Shown: piece by piece, positions 7,839 through 17,401 of the stretch
Layout: every line of letters starts with the position of its first letter
How positions within the stretch are numbered: position 1 is the stretch's first letter
Assembly (NCBI GenBank): GCA_934426285.1
Contig: CAKRYE010000008.1
Coordinates: 1-50,729, forward strand
Length of the DNA: 50,729 bases
Source of the DNA: an uncultured Blautia sp.
GTDB lineage: Bacteria > Bacillota > Clostridia > Lachnospirales > Lachnospiraceae
Reading direction: 5' to 3'
The notes under the pieces: model-generated
Databases searched by the model: none
Told to the model about the DNA's origin: nothing
The model's input: only the letters and a program-made list of their open reading frames with translations
Program-made: the position numbers and the translations under genes

Positions 7839-9239
7839 TTATTCCTCAACCAGGGTACCAAAATAATAAAATCCCTTACAGGTATCCAGTCGTACCTTTA
7901 CATATTTTCCCAGGAGATCTCTGCAGCCCGGGAAATGCACCAGCAGATTATATTCTGTTCTGCCTGTATAGATTCCCTTTTCCTTACTCTCCTCTTCCAC
8001 CAGGATCTCCTGCACGGTGCCCTGGAAACGGGAAGAAGCCTGACGTCCCTTTTCCTGTACCAGGGAAAGCAGACGGTCAAAACGGTCCTTTACCACATCC
8101 TCAGGAATCTGGTTCTCCATTTTTGCAGCAGGAGTACCGCTTCTCTTGGAATAAATAAAAGTAAAGGCTGTATCAAAATCACATTTATCTACCACATCCA
8201 GTGTGTCCCGGAAGTCCTCTTCTGTCTCACCGGGGAAGCCTACGATAATATCCGTAGTAAGGGAAATATCCGGGATGGCTGTACGGATCTTCTGCACCAG
8301 CTCCAGGTATTTCTCCTTGTCATAACGCCGATTCATGATCTTTAAGATACGGCTGCTTCCGGACTGCATAGGCAGATGAAGATGATGGCATACCTTTTTG
8401 CTCTTTGCCATAGTTTCAATCAGTTCATCTGACAGATCCTTGGGATGAGAGGTCATGAAACGGATTCTCTTTAACCCCTCGATTTCCTCTACCTGCTGCA
8501 GGAGCTGGGCAAAGGTAATGGGATTCTCCAATGTCTTGCCATAGGAGTTTACATTCTGCCCCAGGAGCATAACCTCTGTCACACCGTCTGCCACCAGTTC
8601 TCTGATCTCTTGAAGGATAGCTTCCGGTTCACGGCTTTTCTCCCGCCCGCGAACATAGGGAACAATACAGTAGCTGCAGAAATTGTTACAGCCAAACATA
8701 ATATTTACACCTGTCTTGAAAGAATATTTACGGTCTGCAGGCATTCCCTCTACAATCTCATCAGATTCCTTCCATACGTCAATGATCTGTCCCTCTGTAT
8801 TTAGGCTTCTGTAAAAAAGCTCCGGGAATTTATGGAAATTGTGGGTACCAAATACCAGATCTACAAAGGAATAGTCCTTGTGGATTTTCTCAATCACTTC
8901 CGATTCCTGCATCATACAGCCAAACAGTACGATCTTCATTTCTTTTTTCTGTTTCTTGATGCTCTTCAGATGTCCCAGATGTCCGTAGATCTTTAGATTG
9001 GCATTCTCACGGACAGTACAGGTATTATAGATCACCACATCTGCATTCTCTTCCTTGAAAACCTCTTCATAGCCCATTTTCTTCACAATACCGGCAACTG
9101 TCTCTGTCTGAAGGGAATTCATCTGACAGCCTGCATTCTGGATAAAAAAGGCCGGCTGATGATCATATCTCGCTCTGACCAGTTCCTTACATTTCTCAAT
9201 ATATTCTAACTGCACTTTACTTTCCTGTGTATTAATCAC
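7839..9239 (-). CDS. miaB: tRNA-2-methylthio-N6-dimethylallyladenosine synthase
   Basis: 466 residues. MiaB adds a methylthio group to N6-isopentenyl-A37 of tRNAs reading UNN codons. The N-terminal UPF0004 domain carries the three Cys of the auxiliary cluster (C38 in NAGCQMN, C74 in CTVRENA, C108 in GCMMQ). The radical SAM cluster is GCNNFCSYCIVPYVRGRE (C184, C188, C191). A TRAM RNA-binding domain occupies the last 70 residues. The first 25 residues extend beyond E. coli MiaB, as is common in Firmicutes. No mutS/mutL genes, its frequent neighbours, are in view. Confidence 0.95.
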   Translation of the reverse strand: MINTQESKVQLEYIEKCKELVRARYDHQPAFFIQNAGCQMNSLQTETVAGIVKKMGYEEVFKEENADVVIYNTCTVRENANLKIYGHLGHLKSIKKQKKEMKIVLFGCMMQESEVIEKIHKDYSFVDLVFGTHNFHKFPELFYRSLNTEGQIIDVWKESDEIVEGMPADRKYSFKTGVNIMFGCNNFCSYCIVPYVRGREKSREPEAILQEIRELVADGVTEVMLLGQNVNSYGKTLENPITFAQLLQQVEEIEGLKRIRFMTSHPKDLSDELIETMAKSKKVCHHLHLPMQSGSSRILKIMNRRYDKEKYLELVQKIRTAIPDISLTTDIIVGFPGETEEDFRDTLDVVDKCDFDTAFTFIYSKRSGTPAAKMENQIPEDVVKDRFDRLLSLVQEKGRQASSRFQGTVQEILVEEESKEKGIYTGRTEYNLLVHFPGCRDLLGKYVKVRLDTCKGFYYFGTLVEE

Positions 9240-9344
9240 TGTATATTTCCTCGTCCTTTCACAAGTTCTGTTCTATACTTATTATAAATTTACGCTTTTC
9301 TTATCATACAGAATTTAGAGGCAGATGTCAAACAAAAAAGCAGG

Positions 9345-9374
9345 AAAAAGGCAGGCCCGAAAGCCCGCCTTTTT
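9345..9374 (-). terminator. Rho-independent terminator of the surface-protein gene
   Basis: AAAAAGGCAGGC...GCCCGCCTTTTT forms a 12-bp stem (one G-U pair on one strand) around a 6-base loop. A/T tracts on both sides make it potentially bidirectional. It lies 42 bases past the stop of the 724-residue surface protein. Confidence 0.85.
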
Positions 9375-9415
9375 CATTCTCACAGCCGCCTGACCCTGTC
9401 AGCCGATCCAATTGA

Positions 9416-11590
9416 TTACATTTCTTTTTTACGTCTTCTCACCAGCACGTAACCGCCTGCCAGGATAGATGCTGCTGCCAGTGCCATCATAGTACCAACC
9501 GGTGATTCATCTCCTGTAGATACTGCTGACTTGGAAGCAGATCCGCTTGTTCCATCTGCATAAGTGGTCGGTGTCAGATCTGATGTACCCTCTGCTGTTC
9601 CGTCTCCTCCATAAGTACCGCCTGAACCGGTAACACCAGGAGTTACAGATGTCTGAGCCAGAGGAGCTGCCTTAAACTGATATTTTACAGATTCGATAAT
9701 ACCGCTCTGTGCCTGCCATTCTGTTCCGCTGTAAACCTCTTTCTGGAAGAATACATAAATATCATAGGTTGTCTCTGCATCCTTGTAAATACCCTTGGCA
9801 GCGCCGATCTTCCAGGTAGTATGCATATCCTTGGAGGATGGATTTGCTGACATGCTCCAGTACTGTGGTACCCATCTTACATCTCCCTCATGAGGATCTG
9901 TATTGTCTGTACCTGCACCGATTGCTCTGAAATCATAGAAGGTTCCAGGATAGAAGGTAAGTGCATTTTCAAAGCCCTGAACCTTACTTTCTGTAACTGC
10001 CGGTGTCTTTGGTACCGGGGTAGGTGTTACAGGAGCCTCCGGACGTTTCTGTGCACTGTTGTCAACCTTTACAGATTTATAGTTTTTAGAATCCTTTTCA
10101 CTGATTACAGTTACATAAATATCCACATCATAATCCGGCAGATCTGTTACTGTAACAGTTGTGCTCTTATCAGCCTTGATCTTCTGACCGCTTACAGTGA
10201 TCTCAGGTGCTTTTTCACCCTTTTTCACCCAGTCAACCTGGTAAAGTCCGTTAATATTGGTATGGAATTTAATCTCATAGCTGCTGTGGCTGGTCCATTT
10301 ACCACTTTCGATTTTGATCGCAGCCTTTGCTTCCGGTTTCTCAGAAGGAGTTGGAGTTATCGTTACAGTGGGATCTACCAGTGTACCGTCTTCCCCAATG
10401 GTAAAGGTCTGTCCTTCATAAGTAAGCTGAGGCAGAACATCTGCCAGTGTTACATCTGTTACACCTTCTGCTAATCCTACTACTGATACACCGGCTTTTG
10501 CATCCTTTACCTGCACGCTGATCGTAGAACCTGTCATCGCACCGGTCACGTTGATTTTGGCATCTTCTCCTGCCAGAACCAGGTTGCTGACAGCATCATT
10601 CTGATCCTTATTTTCTGTTACAGATACAGTGCCCTTTACATTTACTGCACTTTCACTGTAGATACCACCGCCAAGTGCTGCTGTATTGCCTGTAACAGTT
10701 CCGCCCTGCAGATATACGTTGGCACCGGAAGCTGCATTGACAGCTCCACCCTGTGCTGCTGTGTTACCTGTGACAGTTCCTCCTAAAAGATAGAAAGCTG
10801 CACCGGAAGCCACGTTAACAGCTCCACCATTTACCTCTGTGGAAGTGTTGGCATTTCCGGAAAGTGTTACACCATCAGAAATTCCAAAGGTACCGCTCTG
10901 TACATCAACCGTAGGTGCTGTCACAGCTGTTGTGCCGTCTCCTGTAGCATCTACTGTAATAGAACCGGTTCCTATAGCGTTTCCGTCTTTATCATTTACT
11001 GTACCGCCGGCAATCTGGAAAATACCACCGGATACTGAGAAAAGGCTTCCTGCAAAACCGGCAGCACGTTTGATCTTAACATCCTCTGCTGTTGCAACCA
11101 ACATAATATTTTTGTTGGCCGGCACATCAATGGTCTCCCCAAGCTCAATCTCGCTGCTGATCTTAATGTATGTAGGATCATTGGCTTCAGCTGTACTGTC
11201 AGGTACTGCTGCAAATGCTTCCTTCAGAGTTGCATAGGCAGTCTCGCCGATCACGATTGTTCCGCTTCCTGTTTCTTCTGCAGCCGGTACCTCAGTAGGA
11301 TCTGCTTCCTGTGTTTCCGGAGCCTCTGCTGGGGTTTCTGCCGGTGTTTCATCAGGAGTTTCTACAGGAGTCTCTGCCGGTGTTTCCGGATTCTCTGCCG
11401 GTGTTTCTGAAGCTGCCGGATCCTCTGCCGGATCCTCTGCCGGCTCTTCTGTACCTTCCTCTGCTGCCAACTCTCCCTCTGCTTCTGCCTGTGCTGCTAC
11501 TGTATCTGCTGCTGCAAATGCAGCAGAAGGAGCCATTCCCATAGATAATGCTCCAGCCATCAAAATGGCAAATAATTGTTTTCTCCTCAT
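9416..11590 (-). CDS. Secreted cell-wall beta-helix protein with sortase-like tail
   Basis: 724 residues, function unknown. A signal peptide (residues 1-27, cleavage near AFA|AAD) is followed by a Glu/Pro/Thr-rich spacer (about 35-110) of imperfect ETPAE-type repeats. A beta-helix region (about 112-390) has rungs such as GGTVTGNTAAQGGAVN. Two beta-sandwich-like stretches (about 415-520 and 535-640) are separated by Pro/Thr linkers. The C-terminus has the layout of a sortase substrate: AVSTGDESP, a hydrophobic segment, then RRRKKEM. The Pro of LPXTG is missing; TGD variants of this kind occur in Lachnospiraceae surface proteins. It is a single-gene unit with its own promoter and terminator, and possibly an adhesin or glycan-binding protein. 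Confidence 0.85.
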   Translation of the reverse strand: MRRKQLFAILMAGALSMGMAPSAAFAAADTVAAQAEAEGELAAEEGTEEPAEDPAEDPAASETPAENPETPAETPVETPDETPAETPAEAPETQEADPTEVPAAEETGSGTIVIGETAYATLKEAFAAVPDSTAEANDPTYIKISSEIELGETIDVPANKNIMLVATAEDVKIKRAAGFAGSLFSVSGGIFQIAGGTVNDKDGNAIGTGSITVDATGDGTTAVTAPTVDVQSGTFGISDGVTLSGNANTSTEVNGGAVNVASGAAFYLLGGTVTGNTAAQGGAVNAASGANVYLQGGTVTGNTAALGGGIYSESAVNVKGTVSVTENKDQNDAVSNLVLAGEDAKINVTGAMTGSTISVQVKDAKAGVSVVGLAEGVTDVTLADVLPQLTYEGQTFTIGEDGTLVDPTVTITPTPSEKPEAKAAIKIESGKWTSHSSYEIKFHTNINGLYQVDWVKKGEKAPEITVSGQKIKADKSTTVTVTDLPDYDVDIYVTVISEKDSKNYKSVKVDNSAQKRPEAPVTPTPVPKTPAVTESKVQGFENALTFYPGTFYDFRAIGAGTDNTDPHEGDVRWVPQYWSMSANPSSKDMHTTWKIGAAKGIYKDAETTYDIYVFFQKEVYSGTEWQAQSGIIESVKYQFKAAPLAQTSVTPGVTGSGGTYGGDGTAEGTSDLTPTTYADGTSGSASKSAVSTGDESPVGTMMALAAASILAGGYVLVRRRKKEM

Positions 11591-11648
11591 TTTATGTCCT
11601 CCATAAATAAGTCTTTTATTTCATTTTTGCAATTCAAAACTAATTTTG

Positions 11649-11657
11649 AGTATAGCA
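11649..11657 (-). promoter_or_regulatory. Extended -10 promoter of the surface-protein gene
   Basis: Minus-strand TGCTATACT (11657-11649) is an extended -10 element. A weak TTTGAT lies about 18 bases before TATACT. The start codon at 11590 is about 60 bases downstream, with GGAGG before it. Confidence 0.5.
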
Positions 11658-11679
11658 CACCTTTTGCAAAAAATCAAAC

Positions 11680-12930
11680 TTACGGACGAATTTGTCCGTT
11701 TCCATAGATAATATATTTGGTAGTGGTAAGTGCCAGTAATCCCATAGGTCCCCTTGCATGTAATTTCTGGGTACTGATACCGATCTCCGCGCCAAAGCCA
11801 AACTCAAACCCATCTGTAAATCTGGTGGAAGCATTCACATACACTGCCGCAGCATCCACCTGATCCAGGAATTTCTGGGCATGCTCATAATTATTGGTAA
11901 TGATTGCCTCAGAATGTCCGGTATTATATTGATTAATATGGCTAATTGCTTCTTCTACAGAGGAAACTACCTTCAGGGAAAGAATATAATCCAAATACTC
12001 TCTGCCCCAGTCTTCCTCTGTTGCATGTACAGCTCCGGGGATCAGCTCACAGGCTGCTTCATCTGCCCGGATTTCCACCTGTTTCTCCTGCAGGCGTCTG
12101 GCCAGAACAGGCAGAAACTCATCCTTTACTTTCTCATGGACCAGTACAGACTCACAAGCATTGCACACACCTACCCGCTGAGTCTTGGCATTCATAATAA
12201 TATCTGCTGCCATCTGCAGATCGGCAGTTTCGTCCACATAAATATGGCAGTTACCTGTACCGGTCTCGATCACAGGGATTGTACTATTCTCAACTACTGC
12301 TTTGATCAGTCCTCTGCCACCTCTGGGGATCAACACATCCACATACTGATTCATTTTCATAAATTCTGCTGTGGTTTCTCTGGAAGTGTCCGTGATCAGC
12401 TGGATGGCATCCTCTGTAATCCCCTGCTCCCGTAATACCTCACGGATACATTTTACAATGGCCTCATTGGAATGAATGGCATCGCTTCCTCCCTTTAAGA
12501 TCACCACATTTCCGGTCTTAAAGCAAAGGGCAAAGGCATCTGCTGTTACATTTGGCCTGGCCTCATAAATAATTCCGATTACACCTAAGGGCACTCTTTT
12601 CTGCCCGATCATCAGACCGTTGGGACGCTTCTTCATTCCAAGAACCTCACCTACAGGGTCCTCCAGCGCCGCCACCTGGCGAAGTCCCTCTGCCATCCCA
12701 CGGATCCGGTCACCGGTAAGAAGCAGTCTGTCCACCAGAGCCTCCGGCATATTATTTTTTCTGCCGTTTTCCACATCCAGGGCATTGGCTGCTGTCAGAG
12801 TATCTGCATTCTCTGTCAGTGCCTCTGCAACCTTAAGAAGCACCTCATTTTTCTCATTTGCGGAAAGATTTCTCACAAGAACTTCCGCATTCCTGGCATT
12901 TTTTCCAAGAGTGTTCAGCATTTCATTCAT
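11680..12930 (-). CDS. proA: Gamma-glutamyl phosphate reductase (glutamate-5-semialdehyde dehydrogenase)
   Basis: 416 residues, the normal length. Reduces gamma-glutamyl phosphate with NADPH in the second step of proline synthesis. The aldehyde-dehydrogenase-like fold shows [19 protein letters not shown] near residue 125 and the catalytic Cys in [15 protein letters not shown] near residue 258. proB lies two genes upstream on the same strand, separated by DUF896 and 5-FCL genes, with gaps of under 30 bases throughout. Proline synthesis and these genes are therefore probably one operon. Confidence 0.96.
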   Translation of the reverse strand: MNEMLNTLGKNARNAEVLVRNLSANEKNEVLLKVAEALTENADTLTAANALDVENGRKNNMPEALVDRLLLTGDRIRGMAEGLRQVAALEDPVGEVLGMKKRPNGLMIGQKRVPLGVIGIIYEARPNVTADAFALCFKTGNVVILKGGSDAIHSNEAIVKCIREVLREQGITEDAIQLITDTSRETTAEFMKMNQYVDVLIPRGGRGLIKAVVENSTIPVIETGTGNCHIYVDETADLQMAADIIMNAKTQRVGVCNACESVLVHEKVKDEFLPVLARRLQEKQVEIRADEAACELIPGAVHATEEDWGREYLDYILSLKVVSSVEEAISHINQYNTGHSEAIITNNYEHAQKFLDQVDAAAVYVNASTRFTDGFEFGFGAEIGISTQKLHARGPMGLLALTTTKYIIYGNGQIRP

Positions 12931-12957
12931 TTCTCAAACTCCTTTCGGTCACAAGAT

Positions 12958-13521
12958 TTAAGCCTCCGATGTCAGGCAGCAGGTTTCCTCCTCTGTCACC
13001 AGGATCTGAGGACAGATATCTGTAGGTTCTGTGGGAACCTGATCAAACATCTGAAAGGAAAAGGCCACTGCCACTCTCTGGATCTCCGGATGCTTCTCCA
13101 GATAACGGTCATAAAATCCTCCACCGTATCCTACCCGGTGATTCTCCCTGTCAAAAGCTACTCCGGGCATGATCATAAGTGCTGTGGGCCATTCCACGAT
13201 TTCCCCTGAAGCAGGCTCCGGGATCTGGAAATACCCAGGTTCAAGCTGGGAAAAATCAGTAAGCTTATAAAACACCATATCCTTTCCCACCACCTTGGGT
13301 ACCGCAACCTCTTTGCCGGCCTTCCATGCCTCTTCAATAAGATACTCCGTGATCACCTCATGGTTGTAATCTGCATATGCCAGGATCCTGTCTGCATGCT
13401 TAAAAGCAGGAAGAGCCACCACTCTCTGAGTGATCACTTTGCTCATTTCCTCCACCCAGGCATCTGTATGCTGCTTTCTGGCTGCAAAAACTTTTTTCCT
13501 AATTTCCTTTTTTGTGTCCAT
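12958..13521 (-). CDS. 5-formyltetrahydrofolate cyclo-ligase
   Basis: 187 residues from the ATG at 13521 (MDTKKEIRKKVFAARK). GGAG lies 6-7 bases before it, while the longer start at 13533 has no ribosome site. The enzyme converts 5-formyl-THF to 5,10-methenyl-THF with ATP. Family motifs include RILAYADYNHEVIT, the substrate/ATP region MIMPGVAFDRENHRVGYGGG and FYDRYL. The start overlaps the end of the upstream DUF896 gene by 23 bases, so the two are probably translationally coupled. YgfA/FAU1 family; the symbol varies between genomes. Confidence 0.93.
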   Translation of the reverse strand: MDTKKEIRKKVFAARKQHTDAWVEEMSKVITQRVVALPAFKHADRILAYADYNHEVITEYLIEEAWKAGKEVAVPKVVGKDMVFYKLTDFSQLEPGYFQIPEPASGEIVEWPTALMIMPGVAFDRENHRVGYGGGFYDRYLEKHPEIQRVAVAFSFQMFDQVPTEPTDICPQILVTEEETCCLTSEA

Positions 13522-13720
13522 ATTTCTCTCCAAGATTCACTACTGTGCCATCAGCTTCTTTGATATCAATATTATCCAGCTGAGTACGAAGATTCAGACG
13601 GACATAGGCAATATATTCCTTGCGCAGCAGTTCTCTCTCCTTTTTTTCTTCTTCCGTAAGTCCTACGCTTTTCGCTTTATGCGCCAGTGCATTGATCCGT
13701 TCGATCTTTTCTGCCTCCAT
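13499..13720 (-). CDS. DUF896 (YnzC-like) small cytosolic protein
   Basis: 73 residues, charged and helical. It shows the family pattern: KIERINALAHKAKSVGLT, then EEEKKERELLRKEYI and a Leu/Arg-rich second helix. Bacillus YnzC folds as a two-helix hairpin and its role is unclear; some members are linked to the SOS response. The ATG has GGAGG upstream. It sits between proB and the cyclo-ligase and overlaps the latter by 23 bases. Confidence 0.88.
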   Translation of the reverse strand: MEAEKIERINALAHKAKSVGLTEEEKKERELLRKEYIAYVRLNLRTQLDNIDIKEADGTVVNLGEKYGHKKGN

Positions 13721-13741
13721 AAATAAATTCCTCCTGTGTTT

Positions 13742-14599
13742 TTATAATAATTTATCAATAATATCAATGAGATAAAATTCTTCTCTGGACTGACCTACAA
13801 ATAAGGTACCATAGTCACGGCCCTCTGTGATCTTGTGGATAATGTGAAAATCAGCTCCATTGGCGATCACCATATCCACCCCTGCAGCAGAGGCAATCCT
13901 GGCAGCCGTAAGCTTGGTAGCCATTCCTCCGGTTCCCACAGCGCTCTTGGATGTGGATTTTCCCATCTCCAGAAACTCCTCATCCAGATTCTCCACCAGA
14001 TCAATAAATCTGGCATCCGGATTGATATTGGGATCATCCGTAAAAAGTCCGTCAATATCTGACAACAGGATGAGCAGATCTGCCTGTACCAGTGCCGCAA
14101 CCACTGCTGACAATGTATCATTATCTCCAAACTTCTCCAGAGACTGCAGCTCATAGGTGGATATAGAGTCATTTTCATTTACAATCGGAATTACTCCCAA
14201 GCTCAAAAGTTCATTAAAGGTATTCTGTGCATTTTTACGGTTCGCATTATTGACCATTGTATTTTTTGTCATCAGGATCTGGGCTGAAGGCTGGTTGTAT
14301 TCCAGAAAAAGCTTCTGATAGATCATGATCAGGCGGGCCTGTCCCACTGCAGCGCAGGCCTGCTTGGTCTTAAGCTCTGTAGGCTTTTCCTTCATCCCCA
14401 GGGCAGCTACTCCTGTAGCCACAGCTCCGGAAGAAACCAGGATCACATCTTTTCCCTGGCTTCGCAGATCACTTAGTTCCCTGGTCAGAACCTCTAACTT
14501 TCGCAGATTCAGTCTCCCTGTTTCCGGATGGGTCAGGGATGAGGAACCGATTTTAATTACTATTCTCTTTTTATCTTTTAATCTTTCCCGATAATTCAT
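13742..14599 (-). CDS. proB: Glutamate 5-kinase without PUA domain
   Basis: 285 residues. Phosphorylates the gamma carboxyl of glutamate, the first and feedback-inhibited step of proline synthesis. The amino-acid-kinase fold starts RIVIKIGSSSLTHP (Lys in IKIGSSS). It continues with VSSGAVATG, VNENDSIS and the nucleotide site KSAVGTGGMATKLTAA. The C-terminal PUA RNA-binding-like domain of E. coli ProB (about 367 residues) is absent, as in many Clostridia. It is first in the proB-DUF896-cyclo-ligase-proA run and lies 27 bases after ybeY's stop boundary. Confidence 0.95.
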   Translation of the reverse strand: MNYRERLKDKKRIVIKIGSSSLTHPETGRLNLRKLEVLTRELSDLRSQGKDVILVSSGAVATGVAALGMKEKPTELKTKQACAAVGQARLIMIYQKLFLEYNQPSAQILMTKNTMVNNANRKNAQNTFNELLSLGVIPIVNENDSISTYELQSLEKFGDNDTLSAVVAALVQADLLILLSDIDGLFTDDPNINPDARFIDLVENLDEEFLEMGKSTSKSAVGTGGMATKLTAARIASAAGVDMVIANGADFHIIHKITEGRDYGTLFVGQSREEFYLIDIIDKLL

Positions 14600-14625
14600 T
14601 TTTCACTCCGTAATTTCAAGTCTTT

Positions 14626-15120
14626 TTATCGTGTAATGCCAAGCTCATCCAAAGCAGTTCTCTGTTTATTTTCCATAACCACAGCCTCCTCAGGTGTCAT
14701 GTGGTCATAGCCTAGCAGATGCAGCATACTGTGGGCTACCAGGAAACAGAATTCTCTGGTAACACTGTGTCCGTATTCCTCAGCCTGGGCAAAAACCTTA
14801 TCTACAGAGATCATAATATCTCCCAGTAATAATTCATCTGTATCCAGGTCAAAATAGGATTCGTCCTCCTCCACAATGGCGTAATCTGCCGGTGTCTCAA
14901 ATGGGATCATAGGAAAAGACAGAACATCTGTAGGTGCAGCGATTTCCCTGAATTCTGTATTTACTCTCTGGATCTCTTCGTTATCTGTGAGGACCAGATT
15001 CACCTGTGCATCATAGGGACAGCCTTCCATATCCAGAACCTTCTGCACTACTTTTTTTGCCAACTCCTCATACTCAATTCCGATTTCGCGGTCTGTCTCA
15101 TAATCTATCTGCAATGTCAT
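14626..15120 (-). CDS. ybeY: Endoribonuclease YbeY (16S rRNA 3'-end maturation / quality control)
   Basis: 164 residues. A zinc metalloprotein needed for rRNA processing and ribosome quality control. The three zinc-binding histidines are in VAHSMLHLLGYDHM (HxxxHxxxxxH). The start ATG overlaps the stop of phoH by 4 bases (ATGA), so translation is coupled. The phoH-ybeY order is conserved across Firmicutes. Confidence 0.96.
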   Translation of the reverse strand: MTLQIDYETDREIGIEYEELAKKVVQKVLDMEGCPYDAQVNLVLTDNEEIQRVNTEFREIAAPTDVLSFPMIPFETPADYAIVEEDESYFDLDTDELLLGDIMISVDKVFAQAEEYGHSVTREFCFLVAHSMLHLLGYDHMTPEEAVVMENKQRTALDELGITR

Positions 15121-16127
15121 CTCTCATATCCTCCTCTTCGTCCCCTGGCAGGGCGCTCCGGCTTCTGCTTTTTTTCATAGGCATCATAGGCCTGGACAAT
15201 CTGCTGTACCAGAGGATGGCGTACTACATCCTTGCTGGTCAGCTGGCAGAAACCGATATCATCTATCTTCTTCAGAACCTTCATAGCCACATCCAGCCCG
15301 GAAACAGCATCCCGGGGAAGATCCTTCTGGGAAGCATCTCCGGTAACAATTACCTTGGAGCCAAATCCAATACGTGTCAGGAACATTTTCATCTGTGCAG
15401 GGGTGGTATTCTGGGCTTCATCCAGAATAATAAACGCATTATCCAGAGTACGTCCTCTCATATAGGCAAGAGGAGCCACCTCAATCAGTCCCCTCTCCAT
15501 ATTTTTGGCAAAGCTGTCTGCTCCCATGATCTGATACAGTGCATCATAGAGAGGGCGCAGATAGGGATCTACCTTACTCTGGAGATCACCGGGCAGAAAG
15601 CCCAGCTTTTCTCCTGCCTCAATGGCAGGGCGCGTCAGAATGATCCTGCTTACCTCTTCATTCCGAAAAGCAGTCACTGCCATGGCCATAGCCAGGTAAG
15701 TTTTGCCTGTACCTGCAGGCCCTACTCCGAAAACAATCATTTTTTTGCGGATCTGGTCTACATATTCCTTCTGTCCCAAAGTCTTGGGCTTTATAGGCCT
15801 GCCCTGAATGGTATTGCAGATAAAATCCTTATCTATTTCTGTAAGCACCTCATTTCTCTGCTCCATGGCAAGAGAAAGGGCATAGTTTATATTCTGTCTG
15901 GTGATCGTATTGCCTCTTTTTGCCAGAACCACCAGTTCATCGATCAGTTTTTTCGCAGAGGCTGCATTCTGTTCGCTTCCTAATATTTTCAAAACTCCGT
16001 CTCTGGAGATCACAGTTACATTTAAGGTCCGCTCGATCAGCTTCAGATGTTCATCAAACTGCCCGAACACATTTGATTCCTGATCAGCTGGTACTTCTGT
16101 ATGCAATTCAATAATACTGCCTGCCAT
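15117..16127 (-). CDS. phoH: PhoH-like ATPase (putative RNA helicase-like)
   Basis: 336 residues. The N-terminal 100 residues carry a KH-like region (ILGSEQNAASAKKLIDEL). The ATPase core has Walker A GPAGTGKTYLAMA and Walker B FIILDEAQN, followed by GDASQKDLPR. A basic tail ends RPARGRRGGYER. The family is linked to phosphate starvation and RNA metabolism, but the exact activity is unsettled. It is the third gene of the conserved yqfC-yqfD-phoH-ybeY group. Confidence 0.93.
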   Translation of the reverse strand: MAGSIIELHTEVPADQESNVFGQFDEHLKLIERTLNVTVISRDGVLKILGSEQNAASAKKLIDELVVLAKRGNTITRQNINYALSLAMEQRNEVLTEIDKDFICNTIQGRPIKPKTLGQKEYVDQIRKKMIVFGVGPAGTGKTYLAMAMAVTAFRNEEVSRIILTRPAIEAGEKLGFLPGDLQSKVDPYLRPLYDALYQIMGADSFAKNMERGLIEVAPLAYMRGRTLDNAFIILDEAQNTTPAQMKMFLTRIGFGSKVIVTGDASQKDLPRDAVSGLDVAMKVLKKIDDIGFCQLTSKDVVRHPLVQQIVQAYDAYEKKQKPERPARGRRGGYER

Positions 16128-16161
16128 TTAAAATAATTCCTTTCTGTAGTTACTGTGTTTT

Positions 16162-16190
16162 ATTGTATCACCCTTTTGTATTTTTTGAAA
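16162..16190 (-). promoter_or_regulatory. Candidate sigma-A promoter for phoH-ybeY
   Basis: Minus strand TTTCAA (16190-16185), 17 bases, TACAAT (16167-16162), 35 bases before the phoH start. It would let phoH-ybeY be expressed apart from the sporulation genes upstream. The -35 match is moderate. Confidence 0.5.
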
Positions 16191-16198
16191 TAAAAAAT

Positions 16199-17392
16199 TT
16201 AAGGTTTTTCACAGGGCACTTCTTTTCCTGTTTTTTCAACTATTTCCAGAATACCGGAGCTTATGCAGACAGAGTCTGTGACCCTTATGGTAACACGATT
16301 GTCTGTAATCTCTTTTCCCTCTTCCAGAAGGCTTTTCATATATGTGCGCAGACAAAGCTCTGCCTGGGACCTGGCCTCTGCAGGTGTATAAATTTTTACA
16401 GACTCTTTGTATTGCTGAAAATCAACTTTTCCCACAGACAGAGGCAGGCTGAAATTCTCATTAAGATACAAGGGATATTCTGCTGAATACATCCTCCAGA
16501 TACCCTTGGGAATTCGAAATAGCTCCAGATACCAGGTTCCCGCTTTCAGGTAAAAGCCCTTTTTAATTTTACCGGTCATCTTCCTTTCCCTGTGCTTAAG
16601 AGGAAACTCCCTGTGATAAGCTACAGGATGAGAAATGTAGATATCCGCATCTGCATGGACATATTCTCTGCGCTGAATCTCCTGGTTATCATTCATAATA
16701 TGTAATTCGCCGGAAACAAGAAGCTCTCCTGCATCACAGGTGTCTCCAGGTTTTTTCACAGGAACCCCTGTACGGGCAATGATCCGGACAATTTTCCCCT
16801 TTTGATCTGCTGCCAGATCGCAAGGCATACTGTTTTTTTCTGCTGCCTGCAGTTCCTCCTTCTCTTTTATGTCCAGTATCAGCTTACAGCCCGTAATCCT
16901 GACAGATACCCAGGTAATATCCGGAAAATCTTTTCGTACAGAGGCAGAAAGCTGTGTACAGTTTACCTTCTTTTTGGACATCCCATGGACGATTTCTTCT
17001 TTTTCCAGATATTTTAGTATTTCCGGAGTACTGTTTTTTATATTTCCGTTGATCTGAATATTCCATATTCTGCCGGATAGAAAAAGCACAAGAATGCTGC
17101 CCAGAAGAAGCCCTGCTGCAAATGCTTTTTTCTTCCTGCCCCGGATCATCCACCAGACCGGAAGCCCTCCCTTTTTCAAGATTTTAATATGAACTCCTGT
17201 TTTATTCCTGACAGGCCTTAATTTAAAATAATCTCTCACAGAAACACAGGCCTGTATCCTTCCCTCACCAATATAAGAGATTTTTTCCATATAAATCCCA
17301 CGGTTCCTGCACAGATTAAGAAATCGTCCTAATTGCTCTCCCTCTATGCCAAGGATCACATATCCATATAGAAATCTTAATAATTTCCCCAT
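16199..17392 (-). CDS. yqfD: Sporulation protein YqfD
   Basis: 397 residues. A membrane protein made in the mother cell in Bacillus; its exact role is unknown. The N-terminal region (about 1-90) is soluble, with a short glycine-rich start. One hydrophobic helix at about 92-110 (AFAAGLLLGSILVLFLSG) is followed by an extracytoplasmic domain containing WNIQINGN. The length and single span match the family. It starts 9 bases after the yqfC stop. The presence of the pair indicates an endospore former. Confidence 0.9.
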   Translation of the reverse strand: MGKLLRFLYGYVILGIEGEQLGRFLNLCRNRGIYMEKISYIGEGRIQACVSVRDYFKLRPVRNKTGVHIKILKKGGLPVWWMIRGRKKKAFAAGLLLGSILVLFLSGRIWNIQINGNIKNSTPEILKYLEKEEIVHGMSKKKVNCTQLSASVRKDFPDITWVSVRITGCKLILDIKEKEELQAAEKNSMPCDLAADQKGKIVRIIARTGVPVKKPGDTCDAGELLVSGELHIMNDNQEIQRREYVHADADIYISHPVAYHREFPLKHRERKMTGKIKKGFYLKAGTWYLELFRIPKGIWRMYSAEYPLYLNENFSLPLSVGKVDFQQYKESVKIYTPAEARSQAELCLRTYMKSLLEEGKEITDNRVTIRVTDSVCISSGILEIVEKTGKEVPCEKP

Positions 17393-17401
17393 ATCCGGTA
17401 G

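Noticed and set aside
9890..10474. 194-codon plus-strand frame
   Set aside because: Antisense to the surface-protein gene, with Cys- and Tyr-rich nonsense composition.
15006..15983. 325-codon plus-strand frame
   Set aside because: Antisense to phoH and ybeY, whose motifs are complete. No family features in the antisense frame.
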